A stretch of DNA of 64,000 nucleotides from Adiantum capillus-veneris (lineage: Eukaryota > Streptophyta > Polypodiopsida > Polypodiales > Pteridaceae): NCBI GenBank assembly GCA_014529385.2, contig CM043959.1, positions 6,636,966 to 6,700,965 on the forward strand, in the 5' to 3' direction. A program made the translations under genes and the position numbers. Below the pieces are notes generated by a model, which did not search any database, was not told where the DNA came from, and saw only the letters and a list, made by a program, of their open reading frames with translations. Numbering within the stretch: position 1 is the stretch's first letter; each line of letters opens with the position of its first letter. Of the stretch, positions 46,785-58,045 are shown one piece after another.

Positions 46785-47998
46785 GACGCGTACCTTGGCG
46801 GGAGGAGCTTTACAGAGTGTTGGAAGAGAATCATGAAGGCGCATGTGGTGGCCATTTTGCTCTAAAGATCACCTTGCATAAGATTTTGCAAGAGGGGTAT
46901 GTATGGCCTAGTTTGCACAAGGATGTTCACCATTGGTGTAGGTCTTGCAATAGGTGTCAAGCATTTGGGAAGAGAGTGTTGAAGCCAGAGCTACGAAAAA
47001 CCATTATGGAGTTTGATGTGTTTGAAAAGTGGGGGATTGATGCAATAGGCCCGTTACCTATCACAAGCAGGGGCAAAAGCTATATTTTGACGGCAGTGGA
47101 CTATCTTTCTAGATGGGCAGAGGCTATAGCAGTAAAACAGATCACTGCAAAGGATGTGGCAAAATTTGTGTATGATGAAATATGTTGCAAGTTTGGGGTG
47201 CCACTGGAGCTACTTTCAGATAAGGGGCCTGGCTTTAGAGCTAAATTGCTAGATTTTTTATGTGCAAAGATGAAGATTAGGCACCATCATACCACTCCTT
47301 ATTACCCACAGTGTAATGGCTTAAATGAAAGATTCAATGGTGAGTTGGTACAAATTCTTTCTAAAGTGATAGAGCACCAAGGAAAGAATTGGGATTTGGA
47401 ATTGCCTAGTGCATTATGGGCTTACCGTACTTCGGTGAAGACAGGTACAGGGTTTACTCCATTTCATTTGGTGTATGGAAAGGAAGCACTATTGCCTGTG
47501 GAGGTAGAGTTGCCTGCGGTCAAGATGTTAGAGAAGTTGCTTGGGCCGCCTAGTGATGCATTCAAAGAGAGGCTCTTGCAGTTACAAGAGGTCCAGTTGG
47601 ATAGGATGAGCGCATTGAAGCATTATGGGCAGATGCAGGATAAGGCTTTGGCAAAGATAAATGAAAATGTCAAAAGTAAGGGTATCAAGAAACATGACTT
47701 GGTTTTGCGCTACAACAGTAAGCTGGATAACACCTTCCAAAAGAAGTTTCAAATTAAGTGGGAAGGCCCTTTCAAGGTAGTGGAGTGTTTCCCGAATGGT
47801 ACATATCAGTTGGCTAATCTGGATGGGTTTCTACATAAGTCAAGGGTAAATGGATTGCATCTTAAATTGTATCATGCTAGGTTGATGATGGTCGAGCAGG
47901 ATGAGCTATATGTGGATCAAGGAGTGTTGGTGAGGGATGAGGAGACCTGTGATGCGGCGAGTCTCATATCTCTTTTTGCTGCTGCTGATCATGAATGA
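46778..47998 (+). CDS. Tat2 integrase
   Basis: 406 codons, opening 7 bp before the RT frame ends and in another frame. The HHCC zinc-binding region (HEGACGGHFALKITL ... HHWCRSCNRCQ) is followed by the catalytic core: WGIDAIGPLPI, LLSDKGPGFRAKL, QCNGLNERFNGEL supply D, D, E. Then ALWAYRTSVKTGTGFTPFHL, a C-terminal WEGPFKVVECFPNGTYQL domain and a short tail ending AADHE. No chromodomain is seen. All visible catalytic residues are present, so the integrase itself may be intact. Confidence 0.9.
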   Translation: MLRRVPWREELYRVLEENHEGACGGHFALKITLHKILQEGYVWPSLHKDVHHWCRSCNRCQAFGKRVLKPELRKTIMEFDVFEKWGIDAIGPLPITSRGKSYILTAVDYLSRWAEAIAVKQITAKDVAKFVYDEICCKFGVPLELLSDKGPGFRAKLLDFLCAKMKIRHHHTTPYYPQCNGLNERFNGELVQILSKVIEHQGKNWDLELPSALWAYRTSVKTGTGFTPFHLVYGKEALLPVEVELPAVKMLEKLLGPPSDAFKERLLQLQEVQLDRMSALKHYGQMQDKALAKINENVKSKGIKKHDLVLRYNSKLDNTFQKKFQIKWEGPFKVVECFPNGTYQLANLDGFLHKSRVNGLHLKLYHARLMMVEQDELYVDQGVLVRDEETCDAASLISLFAAADHE

Positions 47999-48006
47999 TC
48001 TAGCAG

Positions 48007-48026
48007 GCTAGGGGATGGGCAAATTA
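48007..48026 (+). promoter_or_regulatory. Tat2 polypurine tract
   Basis: GGCTAGGGGATGGGCAAATTA lies directly before the 3' LTR start TGTCAGG. Confidence 0.75.
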
Positions 48027-49183
48027 TGTCAGGAGTTTTTTGGAGCAAGGGATTGTGCATATGTACATACACATGCATGGTGCATATGTACATACACATG
48101 CATGGTGCATCGAATAAAGGATTGCCCAATTTCCATAGCCAGGTGGTTACGTGGGGCCCACATGTGTACAGGTAGGATAGCATGTACATAGTGCATCGAT
48201 TTTCACTATCACCAGTACCAGTATGTTTTTTCTACAATAATGAGGAGTTTATAGCGCGTAAAACTTCTCGAGGAAGCTATCCGCGGGCCGACGACATGAG
48301 GTAAGCAGGTGGCATCTAGTGACGTCAGGAGGGCAAACGGGGTCAATATTTGCACGCGGATGAGGACGGACACAATGTGGGTGTTTTCTTGTGAGAGCTA
48401 TGCAGAAAGGTCATCATTAGGACCAATTTTTGGGGCCACTTCACGTGGTTGCGAGACGCATTATTGAAAAGAAATGAGTGCCAGGTGTGCGGATGATGCA
48501 AAAAAGGTGACAACTATGCACTGCGAGGTCAGTTTTTGGCCTGTTCGGGGTCCGTTTGAGGTCATCTAAAAGGCCAAGGGTGCCCAACTAAAAAAGCTAA
48601 GTGTGGGAACTGAAAAAACAGAGAGAAGACCATAAGAAACGTGGAGAAGAGAGGAGGAACAGCCGCATGTGTTTTTTTGGGGTTTTTGGAGCCTGTTTTG
48701 GCCGTAAACTGCTCATCCGAGGTCGGATTTGAGCACTTTGACATTGTAGACTGGGGTTTTGGGCCATTCCGGACGCGATGGTGCTGTCCATTTTGCCAAA
48801 TTCCTCACTCTTTTCCTGCTGTTTTTCTGTGTAAGTTTCTCTTATGAGCGAAGTTTCTGCTCTAGTTTGTGATTGTATCTGGCTTATTTTACCCATATTG
48901 TGTGAGCTATTTGCCCCATTGGTGTTGGCCCAAGCGCAATTGTATCTAAACATCGTAAATTATCCTCTCTTGAGCTGATTTTTTTGGGTGTGTGTGTGTG
49001 TGTGTGTCTGTGTGGAGTGGGCAAGTGGATAGTCTCTCTCCTCTCACTCTAGAGGTGTGTTTCCTGTCTCGGCCAGGTGTGTTGTCTAAGCCGAGTGGTG
49101 CCCCATAGTGTGTGTGTGTATCTTCCCAAGAGTGTGTGTCGGGTCGTTATAGAGGCGTTCTATGTGTTTTCATCCCGCTCACA
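48027..49183 (+). repeat. Tat2 3' LTR (1157 bp)
   Basis: Longer than the 5' LTR because of a ~98-bp block at about 48510-48607 and a duplicated ~34-bp block (GCATATGTACATACACATGC) near 48056-48110. It lacks about 9 bp present at 40800. Confidence 0.95.
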
Positions 49184-49383
49184 ACGTAAAGAAACTAGGG
49201 GAACAATGTATGTGATAGTAGAAAACTAGGAGTATAACTCCACTAGAAAAACGTAAAGAAACTAGGGGAACAATGTATGTGATAGTAGAAAACTCAAATA
49301 TTGTGAACAAATGGGAAAACAAAGCTGAAACGCGGGCCCTTAGTGAGGATATCATGGAAGGACCAACTTCGATGGGGGTGTTG
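49184..49383 (+). repeat. R2 right part, after Tat2
   Basis: Resumes R2 from the target duplication with two more 66-bp units, then matches R1 37320-37437 (AAACAAAGCTGAAACGCGGG). It ends at GGGGGTGTT. Confidence 0.8.
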
Positions 49384-50480
49384 AATTACAAGTTAATCAA
49401 CTTGGGGTTTATGAGATGCTTGAAAACCCATAATGTAAGTTTGGGAGTAAAATGTTGACTATAATAAAATGTTTTGGGTGAAAGATGCAATATAAAAAAC
49501 CCTCATTGGTAGAAATATAATATATATCTTTAGGAAGGATGATAAATCCATTTCCATCTTTAGGTTTTGAGACAAGTGCAACAATGGGTTTACATCCATG
49601 ACTTGAAAGATATAAATACCACCTTGTATCAAAGAAATTTTGTGAAGCACTATAAGCTTAGAGCAGAAAGAGTGGATGCATTGACAATATGCACAATGAG
49701 AGGTGTTCTACCATAAGTTGAAGGCAATTCTAAGAGCTAAATAATTTGATACACAAGATTGGGTCAATGGAGGAACCTATGCAACACCTAACGTGAATAT
49801 AAATGGTGACATAAGAATCCGATGCAGGTTCAATGAGACACCGACCAACTACCCTGTTTGATGATCTTGGAGCTCAGAAAGTGTCATGTAAGGAATTGGT
49901 TCAATTGCTAACTAGCAAAGCCATTTGATGGTCAAAATGGATCCAAATTTGGTCATTTTGTTTATTTAAAGCATATCTAGGTACATATCTCTAAATATTC
50001 AAAAAGACATCATTTTCAAACTATTCTTTTGTGGCTTACCTTGAATTTTGTTCTCATTCACTTGACTTGGCTGAAAATAATTGTTTCCACTTTTGAATGA
50101 TTCAATTCCTCCTTTTTCTCTCTTACTCTCTTATGACCTTTTAGATTGATCTACGCACTTTCACGAGCTTTCTCCCTTCTCTAAAGCTAACAACTCTGCT
50201 ACTATCATTAACTCCATTATACTTTATGTGTGCTCTTCACTACTTACAATGAGTAATACATCTTCCATTAGTGATAATCGCAAGTTTCACTTGAACATTA
50301 ATCTCAACAAAGAATATGCAACTACGGGGAGTGTCTATCAAGACCAGTTACAAATGTAAATGAATCACAACAAATTCACAAAGAGGGGAATAAGCACATT
50401 TACCTATGGATAGATGGGAGCTTGCACACACCCCATGATTTTATGAGATTTGTTGGAGATGGGGTTGATGGATTACTAGG
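49384..50480. other. No gene recognised
   Basis: AT-rich, with short open frames on both strands. No conserved motif, repeat or RNA gene was seen. Confidence 0.4.
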
Positions 50481-50858
50481 ATGATAGTTCTAGGCTATCT
50501 CAGTTACACATTAATCATACACATTACGTTCAATATCTCCAAACTTATTTTTTCTTCAAATGCAACAAGAATTTTAGAATTGGAAAACCAAATAGCCTCT
50601 CTAAAACAAGAAAATCATCAACTGCAAACCTTAAAAGAAACTCCAATGAGATTAAGAGCACGAGTAAAATGAATGAGAGATGTAGTAAACTTAACAGAAG
50701 GATCTGAACAAAGAAAAAAAAGGTTAAAAATTACTAAAGAACATGTGACCAGTCTCTTAGGATTTGATATGTCCAATGCTCATGAAAGGGTGAGATTCTT
50801 GAATGAGGTAATGAACAACAGTGACATTTTGAAACGTTTGAAACTTCCCAAAAATTGA
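50481..50858 (+). pseudogene. Coiled-coil ORF relic, unknown
   Basis: One frame with a single TGA (50670-50672). The first part has a hydrophobic stretch, then ATRILELENQIASLKQENHQL, a clear heptad pattern. The second part is EGSEQRKKRLKITKEHVTSL and HERVRFLNEVMNNSDILKRL. No family recognised. It may be an accessory ORF of an element whose ends are lost. Confidence 0.35.
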
Positions 50859-51281
50859 ACCCAAAAGAAATTGGTATTTCAAAATTTATTGAAAGATATG
50901 GATTTATTGGTCCAACCTTCTTAAATGCAAGAAGTTTGTGACACAGTGGGAGTGAGTAGAAGGGGTTATAGGGACATCTCTAAAAATTGGTTCCACGTCC
51001 TTTAGTATTACAAGATTAAGGTACTCAAGGTGTCGGAGCCATGACATGGTAGCTTAATGGAGAATGTACACTTGTAAGAAATGAAATAAAATACCAAATG
51101 AAGCTCAGGGAGTTGTACGAGCAGAGATAACCAAATTTTTTTTCCTTTTTTGAGCTTTTGTAAACTCCTATAAGAGAAGATTCTCACGATTTGTTAAGGG
51201 CTTTTGGCCAAATTTAAGGGGTTCTTTCCCCCGCGGTTGTGCGGGAGGACCATGAAGTGTAGCCAGGGAAGCGGCTGTTGA

Positions 51282-51734
51282 AGATATGGAGTATGTGCGA
51301 AGCTAGGAGGGCTATTGGTGTGATGTTTGAGCTCGTCGAGGAGTGTGTCGGCTTAGAGCATGTTGTATATGGTTTATTTGTGAAGAGAAGCCATCATTGC
51401 CGTGTATTTGTGTCAATTTTCCCTTCCCCGTTCTCTTCTCTGCTTATGTGTGTGAGTTTCCAGGCGTGCATCGACAAGTGTGGCCCCCCTAAGGTTGGTT
51501 GTGCAAAGAGATATTGAGATAGGTTGTGTGTGTGGTGAAGGCAGTGAATCGGGATGTACGGAATGATTGGGTGTGTTTGTGGTGTTGCAATCAGTATGTG
51601 TGTATGGTAGTGTCCAAATGGTGGTTTGCCTATGGATTTTTTCAAGTTTGAAGGTGAACTCTAGTGGATTGGGGTGTTGTGTATATCTTGGGCTATAAAG
51701 AGGCATTTTTTTGTGTGTCGGGTGTGTCCTGCCA
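51282..51734 (+). repeat. N2 5' LTR, 3' portion
   Basis: Shares about 285 bp with 37438-37723 and ends in CA five bases before the PBS-like site. The start was not located. Confidence 0.5.
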
Positions 51735-52165
51735 TCTTCTAGTGCCCCCCCTGGAGGAGCGAAATGAAGCTCCGGCTTGAAGATTGATGATGATGTTTGA
51801 CGTTGATAAGCGGTTGGCGGATGGTCGAGAGATGTTTGTGGTCGAGTTTGAAGTTGGCAAAGATGGTGGAGCCAAGTTTTGGTCCCATGTTTATAGGTGT
51901 TGAAGACCTAGAGGACTGGGTAGTGGATTTTGAGTTATCGATGCTATCATTGCGGATGTAGAGTGATGAAGAAAAGCTGCAGATGGTTCCGTTGTTGTGT
52001 CACTGTTGATACGCGGATGTGCAAAGTTATGGCTCGATGGTTTGAAGAGTGGTGATCGAAATTCATGGCAAGAGCTGCAGAGTGTGTTTCTTGAAGCGAT
52101 TTTGTAGGGTGGTTTCTCTGGCGGAGGATGGTGCAAACCTGAAGGCGATACGCTAGGATGTAAGT

Positions 52166-53500
52166 ATGGAGTTTTTGGTTTTTCTTGAGCAGTTTGAAGC
52201 ATGTTGGAAGCAATTGGAGATTGCCACATGTGTTAAAGGCAATCAATACTTGAAGCTGTCAAAGTTGCTAGAGTGCTTGCATCCAAAGATCAAGGTAAAG
52301 AACAAACTTGGTGCGGACAGCTATGAAGACATGGTGTATTTGGCCAAAGTGAAGAGCACAAAGGTGAAGAGAAAGATGGAGTTGGTCTTGTTGAAGCCTG
52401 CTCATTATGTACCTATTGCGGTGACAGAGTGTCCATAAGTTCAACCGAAGGTGGTGCCCGTTGTTTGAAGTGTTGAAGTTGTTGAGGTAAGACCAGTGGT
52501 CAATTATACTCCTTGGAGGTTTCCAATTTATGATGTGCATGTCCCAATGGTGGATGAGCTTGTCAACGAGGCTAAGCCTCTTGTCAAAGAGAACATGTGT
52601 GCAAAAGAGCCAGTTGATGTCGAGTTCCAAGACTAGCTAGAAGAGGTAAAGCCTGTTTTTTCCAAGCCAATGCATGAAGAGCTAGCAGAATGTAGCCATG
52701 TTGCAGATACCAAGAGACTAGAAGTATATGAAGAAGGTGTGCAAAGCCAAGGGGATGGTCAAGCTTTTGTGGAGCAACATGAGGATGAGGATGCAGATAC
52801 AGAGTCGATATGCTGTGTTGATGATGATGAAGATACAAGCTTGAGTTTTTGGGAGACAAGCGAGGAGGATAGAGCGGATGAGTCCACATCCTATGGTGAG
52901 GAGACAAAGTCTGATGAATCTATGATGGTAAGGGTAAAGCTGCCTTGTTGTTTATATGATAATGTGGTGGTAGCCAATGTGAAAGAAGAGTAGGTTGAAG
53001 TGTCTAAGCATGTGGAGGAAGATATGCAGTTGAGGGTGCTATGCGTCACCATGTTGATGAAGATGTTCATGAAGGTAGTGGTGGAAAGTTCTATTGCAGT
53101 GAAATTGGTTCGTTGCTATGCGAAAAAGGATAAAGCTGCGTCTATGAATAGCCAAGATGGTCTACAGAGACGACAACAAAAGGATGGTGATGAAGTGAAA
53201 GCCAAAGGGGTTGGGCATTTTCTCGCAGAAAGCGAGTTTGATTGGGGATTTGATGATCCCATGGTTGCTATGGATGAAGGTATGCATCTGATTTTTGATA
53301 GAGCTTTGACCTGGATACAGGTGATGCTAGGGTTAGCCCCTCTACAAGTGGATATTCTGCTGGGTGAGCAAAGGTCTACTACTACGGGTGAGCAAACAGA
53401 GGCTGAAGTGGAGAAGTGTTTTTGTCAACTGCAGTTCTCTTTTGAGGAGAGCCCCACCTTATATGGATGGGAGGGTGGGTCAGGTATGTGTGTGCCGTGA
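52166..53500 (+). pseudogene. N2 acidic ORF related to the N1 protein
   Basis: One plus-strand frame of 445 codons broken only by four stops (at about 52436, 52466, 52634 and 52991). N-part: MEFLVFLEQFEACWKQLEI. Middle: very acidic (EQHEDEDADTESICCVDDDE, SFWETSEEDRADES). Near the end FDWGFDDPMVAMDEGMHLIF is followed by DRALTWIQVM, matching DWGFDDPQVEMDEEMQ and HALSRVKKLM of the N1 protein. After the last stop a short repeat, AWIQEDSWSAWIQEDSRSA, is read in a shifted frame. Function unknown; it supports a shared coding tradition in two non-autonomous families. Confidence 0.65.
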
Positions 53501-53990
53501 GATTGATGATATGCTTGAAGGTGCTTGGATACAAGAGGATTCTTGGAGTGCTTGGATACAAGAGGATTCTCGGAGTGCTTAAGGTAGGCCATGGGCGGCC
53601 TATAAGCATGATGGGATATATGCTGGGGTGCAACAATGTGGGAAATTTTTACACTCAAATGGACGAAATCAATGCCACGTTTTTGATCCACGTGGAAACA
53701 TGCTGTGATGCAGGGGGTGGGGCAAGTAGGCTGGAATAGAACTGTATATACGGTTTTTTTGTTTTCTCATAGTGTTTGCCAGTGTTTGCAACTTGTAGAA
53801 GAATAAAGGTGTTTTGTGGTTGAACATAAATGTTCAACAAGGGGGTTGGGCAATGATGGTGCAACCAAAGTTGGTCGATCGTAGAAGACGGCACGAGCAG
53901 GTATGGACAAGCTAGTAGGTGCATGGCAAAGGGTTGAAGCAAGTGTGAAGATTGAGGGCAGGTAGGTGATAGTAGTTGTGTATGTCTAAT

Positions 53991-54609
<619 letters not shown>

Positions 54610-54760
54610 TCATTATCGTCCTCGGAGGTCACATATGACCCATGGGACCTGGAAAAAAAAAAAGGGATCATTACAAAACGGGGTTTTCAGAGGGGTACAT
54701 ATCAATTAAGGACTGAGGGTCCATTGGAAGGAAAAAGAGACAAAAAGGACATTGTAGATC

Positions 54761-55519
54761 CTAAGGGGGGTCGGGAGATGGAGGTGTCGGTTTAGGAGTT
54801 CGAAATTCTTGGATGATGGCTTTACCGCCTCGATAGACAGCCCATTTACCTTGTTTACGAGCTTCGTGCATCTTCTTGAGCTCACTTTCCTTGAGCTTGA
54901 GTTGATTTGGGGTCAATTCCTCGGCAATCCAAAGTGTTCTTCCCTTAAGGAGGCGCGATTGTTGTAGTAGCTTCATTCGCATTTCCTTGTCCTTGAATGT
55001 AAGAATACATTGCTTAGGTGGCACTGGTTTGTTCGTATCGTTGATCCAAGAGATAGAATCAGGCTCAATGTGAATTGGTTGGAGAATATCATTGAGCTTG
55101 GTGATGGCTTCTTCGAGTGTGTCTTCCTCGATGCACCATGGGGAGTTGAGCCCTCCAATCCTTACCTTCAATCCAAGAGACTCTTGCAGTCGGTTTTCTT
55201 GTAGTGCTTTTTGTATTTGAGTGTCAAGCTGCTTGTGTGCTACCTCATGCATTTGTTTTTGTGATGCCACAACAGTTTCGGTGAGGGAGGCTTCAATCTT
55301 CTGGGCTTTTGCAAGTAGATCTTGACTCTCAGCATCCTTTGTTTCCTCAAGCAACTGTAGGCGTTGCTTAAGCGATTCGTTCTCCTTGATTAACTCTTGG
55401 ATTTGTGCGTCTAGGATTGTGATCCGTGTATCTTGGTGAGCAAAGGGGTCTTTTCTTCGGCCAGTTGCCATCGCAAGAAAGCTCTTGCGGTTGTGGGCTG
55501 GGGTACTAGGAGAAGACAT
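54761..55519 (-). CDS. Coiled-coil protein with RRM-like and basic C-terminal regions (LINE ORF1p-like)
   Basis: An intact 252-codon frame from an ATG at 55519 (MSSPSTPAHNRKSF). Residues about 30-110 form a coiled coil (ILDAQIQELIKENESLKQRL, then LLEETKDAESQDLLAKAQ). Residues 125-190 hold LEEAITKLNDILQPIHIEPD and CILTFKDKEMRMKLLQQSRL. The end is LKGRTLWIAEELTPNQLKLK, KKMHEARKQGKWAVYRGGKA and a Pro-rich tail. The order coiled coil, RRM-like, then a basic CTD with R..L..AR..GK matches L1-type ORF1p (Transposase_22 family), an RNA-binding chaperone. No LINE endonuclease or RT follows; below 54750 are only a poly-A run and GA repeats. It could instead be an accessory ORF of a non-autonomous LTR element. 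Confidence 0.5.
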   Translation of the reverse strand: MSSPSTPAHNRKSFLAMATGRRKDPFAHQDTRITILDAQIQELIKENESLKQRLQLLEETKDAESQDLLAKAQKIEASLTETVVASQKQMHEVAHKQLDTQIQKALQENRLQESLGLKVRIGGLNSPWCIEEDTLEEAITKLNDILQPIHIEPDSISWINDTNKPVPPKQCILTFKDKEMRMKLLQQSRLLKGRTLWIAEELTPNQLKLKESELKKMHEARKQGKWAVYRGGKAIIQEFRTPKPTPPSPDPP

Positions 55520-55679
55520 GGTCCGGCGGATGCAAGCTTGTACACACTGTTAACGTTGGCCACCGGGGACCTTGTGAACAGTCCCTAGGGTTTCACCTCA
55601 CCAAAAATGCAAGGTTAACCTTCGGGTTACCAAAGTCCCTTAAGTAGCAAGTGGCACGTAAGAACCGGAACTCTGCAAT

Positions 55680-56030
55680 AGATTCGGTAGCCGGGATGGG
55701 CAGCAGATGTGGTAGCCGACCACAGTCGCTCCAGATTCGGTACTCAGTAGATGTGGTGGCCGACCACAGTCGCTCCACAGTCGCGTAGGAATCGGAGCTC
55801 TGCAGTGGATTCGATAGCCGACCACAGACTGTTGTTAGCATGCAATCGCTCCTGTAGGGTTGAAGTTGTGCGGCCTGTGGGTGCTGAACGACGCGAGGTC
55901 AGGCTGTCGAACTGAGGTGCCCGCAGGTTGTCGACCTGAGGTCGGGGGTGTGTGTGTTGTAAGCTGAACGAGGTCGGGGGTGTTTGTGTTGTACGCTGTA
56001 GGCCTGATGCGCCCGCACGCTGTCGAGCTG
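55680..56030. repeat. Short direct repeats upstream of the coiled-coil ORF
   Basis: GATGTGGTAGCCGACCACAG-like units near 55703, 55748 and 55808, and GAGGTCGGGGGTGT units near 55940 and 55971. GC-rich; no gene. Confidence 0.6.
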
Positions 56031-56118
56031 AGGCAAGGGGCAGGGTTGAGTTCCTAACGCCCTCCCAAGGGCTGCCTTCGCCCAAGGGGGGACATGGGTA
56101 GCACAGGGCGAGGGCTAG

Positions 56119-56255
<137 letters not shown>

Positions 56256-56549
56256 AGGAAGATAAGATGCACACAAACTGTACAAATGAAAGAGAGTTAT
56301 CATTTAGGTTTTCTCAACGTTTATAGGAAATTACATAATGTTCACAAAAGGGTGTGTCCGCGCAATTTGGGCTGACCCCAATAATCGCCCCTTGAGCCAA
56401 ACTAGGCATAATATTTGTCTCAACGCCCCCCTAGAGCTTGACTCACCACTCTCATGATACACAGAGTTTTAGGTTTACTCTTAACCACGAGTTTTTGGTA
56501 TACTCATAAACCGCGAGTTTTAGGTCTTCTCACAACCTGGTGCTACTAC

Positions 56550-56992
<443 letters not shown>

Positions 56993-57523
56993 TGTTGCCA
57001 CAATTATAATGACTACTTGCACGCAGAAAATAGACATCGTTTGATACACTTACAATCACGAATAGCTCATAGATGAGTTAGCACACGTGCTCTGGTTCAC
57101 GAGGAATGCTTGGGTTGTTGTGTACCTCTCTCCAAGCCAATCGTGATGGTGCAGTTGAATCTCCAATGCGATGAGCGAGTAGGAAGTAGCGTCAAGATGA
57201 ATCCCATACTCTCTCTCTTTCTCTCTCACACATGGTCAACGAAAACTTAAAACTTTAATTATGATTAAGTTCTCTTTACAAAATGACCTAGGTACCTTAT
57301 ATACTAAGGCTACCATAGGTTATATCAAAATAAAGTTCAAGGGGTAAAATGGATTTGTATTTACAATCTGGAAGTGCCATAGCACCCCGGCTTCTACAAC
57401 TAGAATAACTACTCATTATAAATGATGTTTTTAACCATAATCTGCATCATTTCATAATTATAAAAAAATAAGACTTTGGTATGGAAATTGAGTTATGTTG
57501 TGTTGTTGACCCATGGGTCAACA
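56993..57523 (-). repeat. B 3' LTR (531 bp)
   Basis: The minus strand starts TGTTGAC and ends GGCAACA (TGTTG/CAACA inverts). TATA box AGTATATAAGG at about 57293-57303 on the minus strand. The first 20 bases form a perfect palindrome (57504-57523). Confidence 0.7.
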
Positions 57524-57535
57524 CTCCCCCCCTCC
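57524..57535 (-). promoter_or_regulatory. B polypurine tract
   Basis: The minus strand reads GGAGGGGGGGAG immediately before the LTR start. Confidence 0.7.
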
Positions 57536-58045
57536 AAATTCATTTTGTCCCTAACATGACCTCATTGTCAATGTTGGTGCGGTCTTTGTTGTCCTTTTTC
57601 TTTCTTGTGCTTTATGTCCTTCACATCCAAACCCCGAGCTGCAACATTTGTTGTTGTCATTATAGGGCTATTGCCAGATCTAAATTCAGAAAGAAACCAA
57701 TCTCATTCAACTTGACTCTTATAATCATGGATAGATAAAGCTGCAAATTCATCCATTTATCATTCACTTCATTAAATCTGCCAATTTGTACAATCTGTAA
57801 AATTGAATGATTGGCTTTCAGAGCTTATGAACCAATGAAAACTTTGTAAGGATTCTATAGAAATTGTCTGGCTAAACCTTCAACTTGTTTAGGCCAAGTT
57901 ATACTCTAATACTATGTAACATTTAATGGTCTAGTAACTTGTGTGTAGCGGAAAATAGCATGAACATAGTGAGCATTTTATTAGACCGCATGTGTGGCTA
58001 ATGCCGTAACACCTGGCATGCACGGTGGATTGCAAGAACCCACAA
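57536..58045 (-). other. B untranslated 3' region
   Basis: No supported ORF between the extra ORF stop and the PPT. Confidence 0.5.

Larger units (their letters stand above)
40542..49183 (+). mobile_element. Tat2: near-complete Tat-like Ty3/gypsy element (8.64 kb)
   Basis: LTRs 40542-41588 and 48027-49183 begin TGTCAGGAGTTT and end GCTCACA. The 5-bp target duplication AACGT is at 40537-40541 and 49184-49188. PBS and PPT are in place, and gag, protease, RT, two RNase H domains and integrase are all present in the right order on the plus strand. Coding is interrupted by one stop in gag and by frame changes at the gag/protease, protease/RT and RNase H/integrase joins. Inserted in R2. Confidence 0.95.
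51240..53990 (+). mobile_element. N2: decayed non-autonomous LTR element, N1-like ORF
   Basis: An LTR 3' part (about 51282-51734, partly repeated at 37438-37723) ends GTCCTGCCA. A PBS-like TAGTGCCCCCCCTGGAGG (51740-51757) follows, then a single long broken ORF (52166-53500), a PPT-like AACAAGGGGGTTGGGCAATGA (53836-53856) and TGGTGCAACC, a possible 3' LTR start. No protease, RT or integrase. The outer LTR ends were not found, so limits are approximate. Confidence 0.55.
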
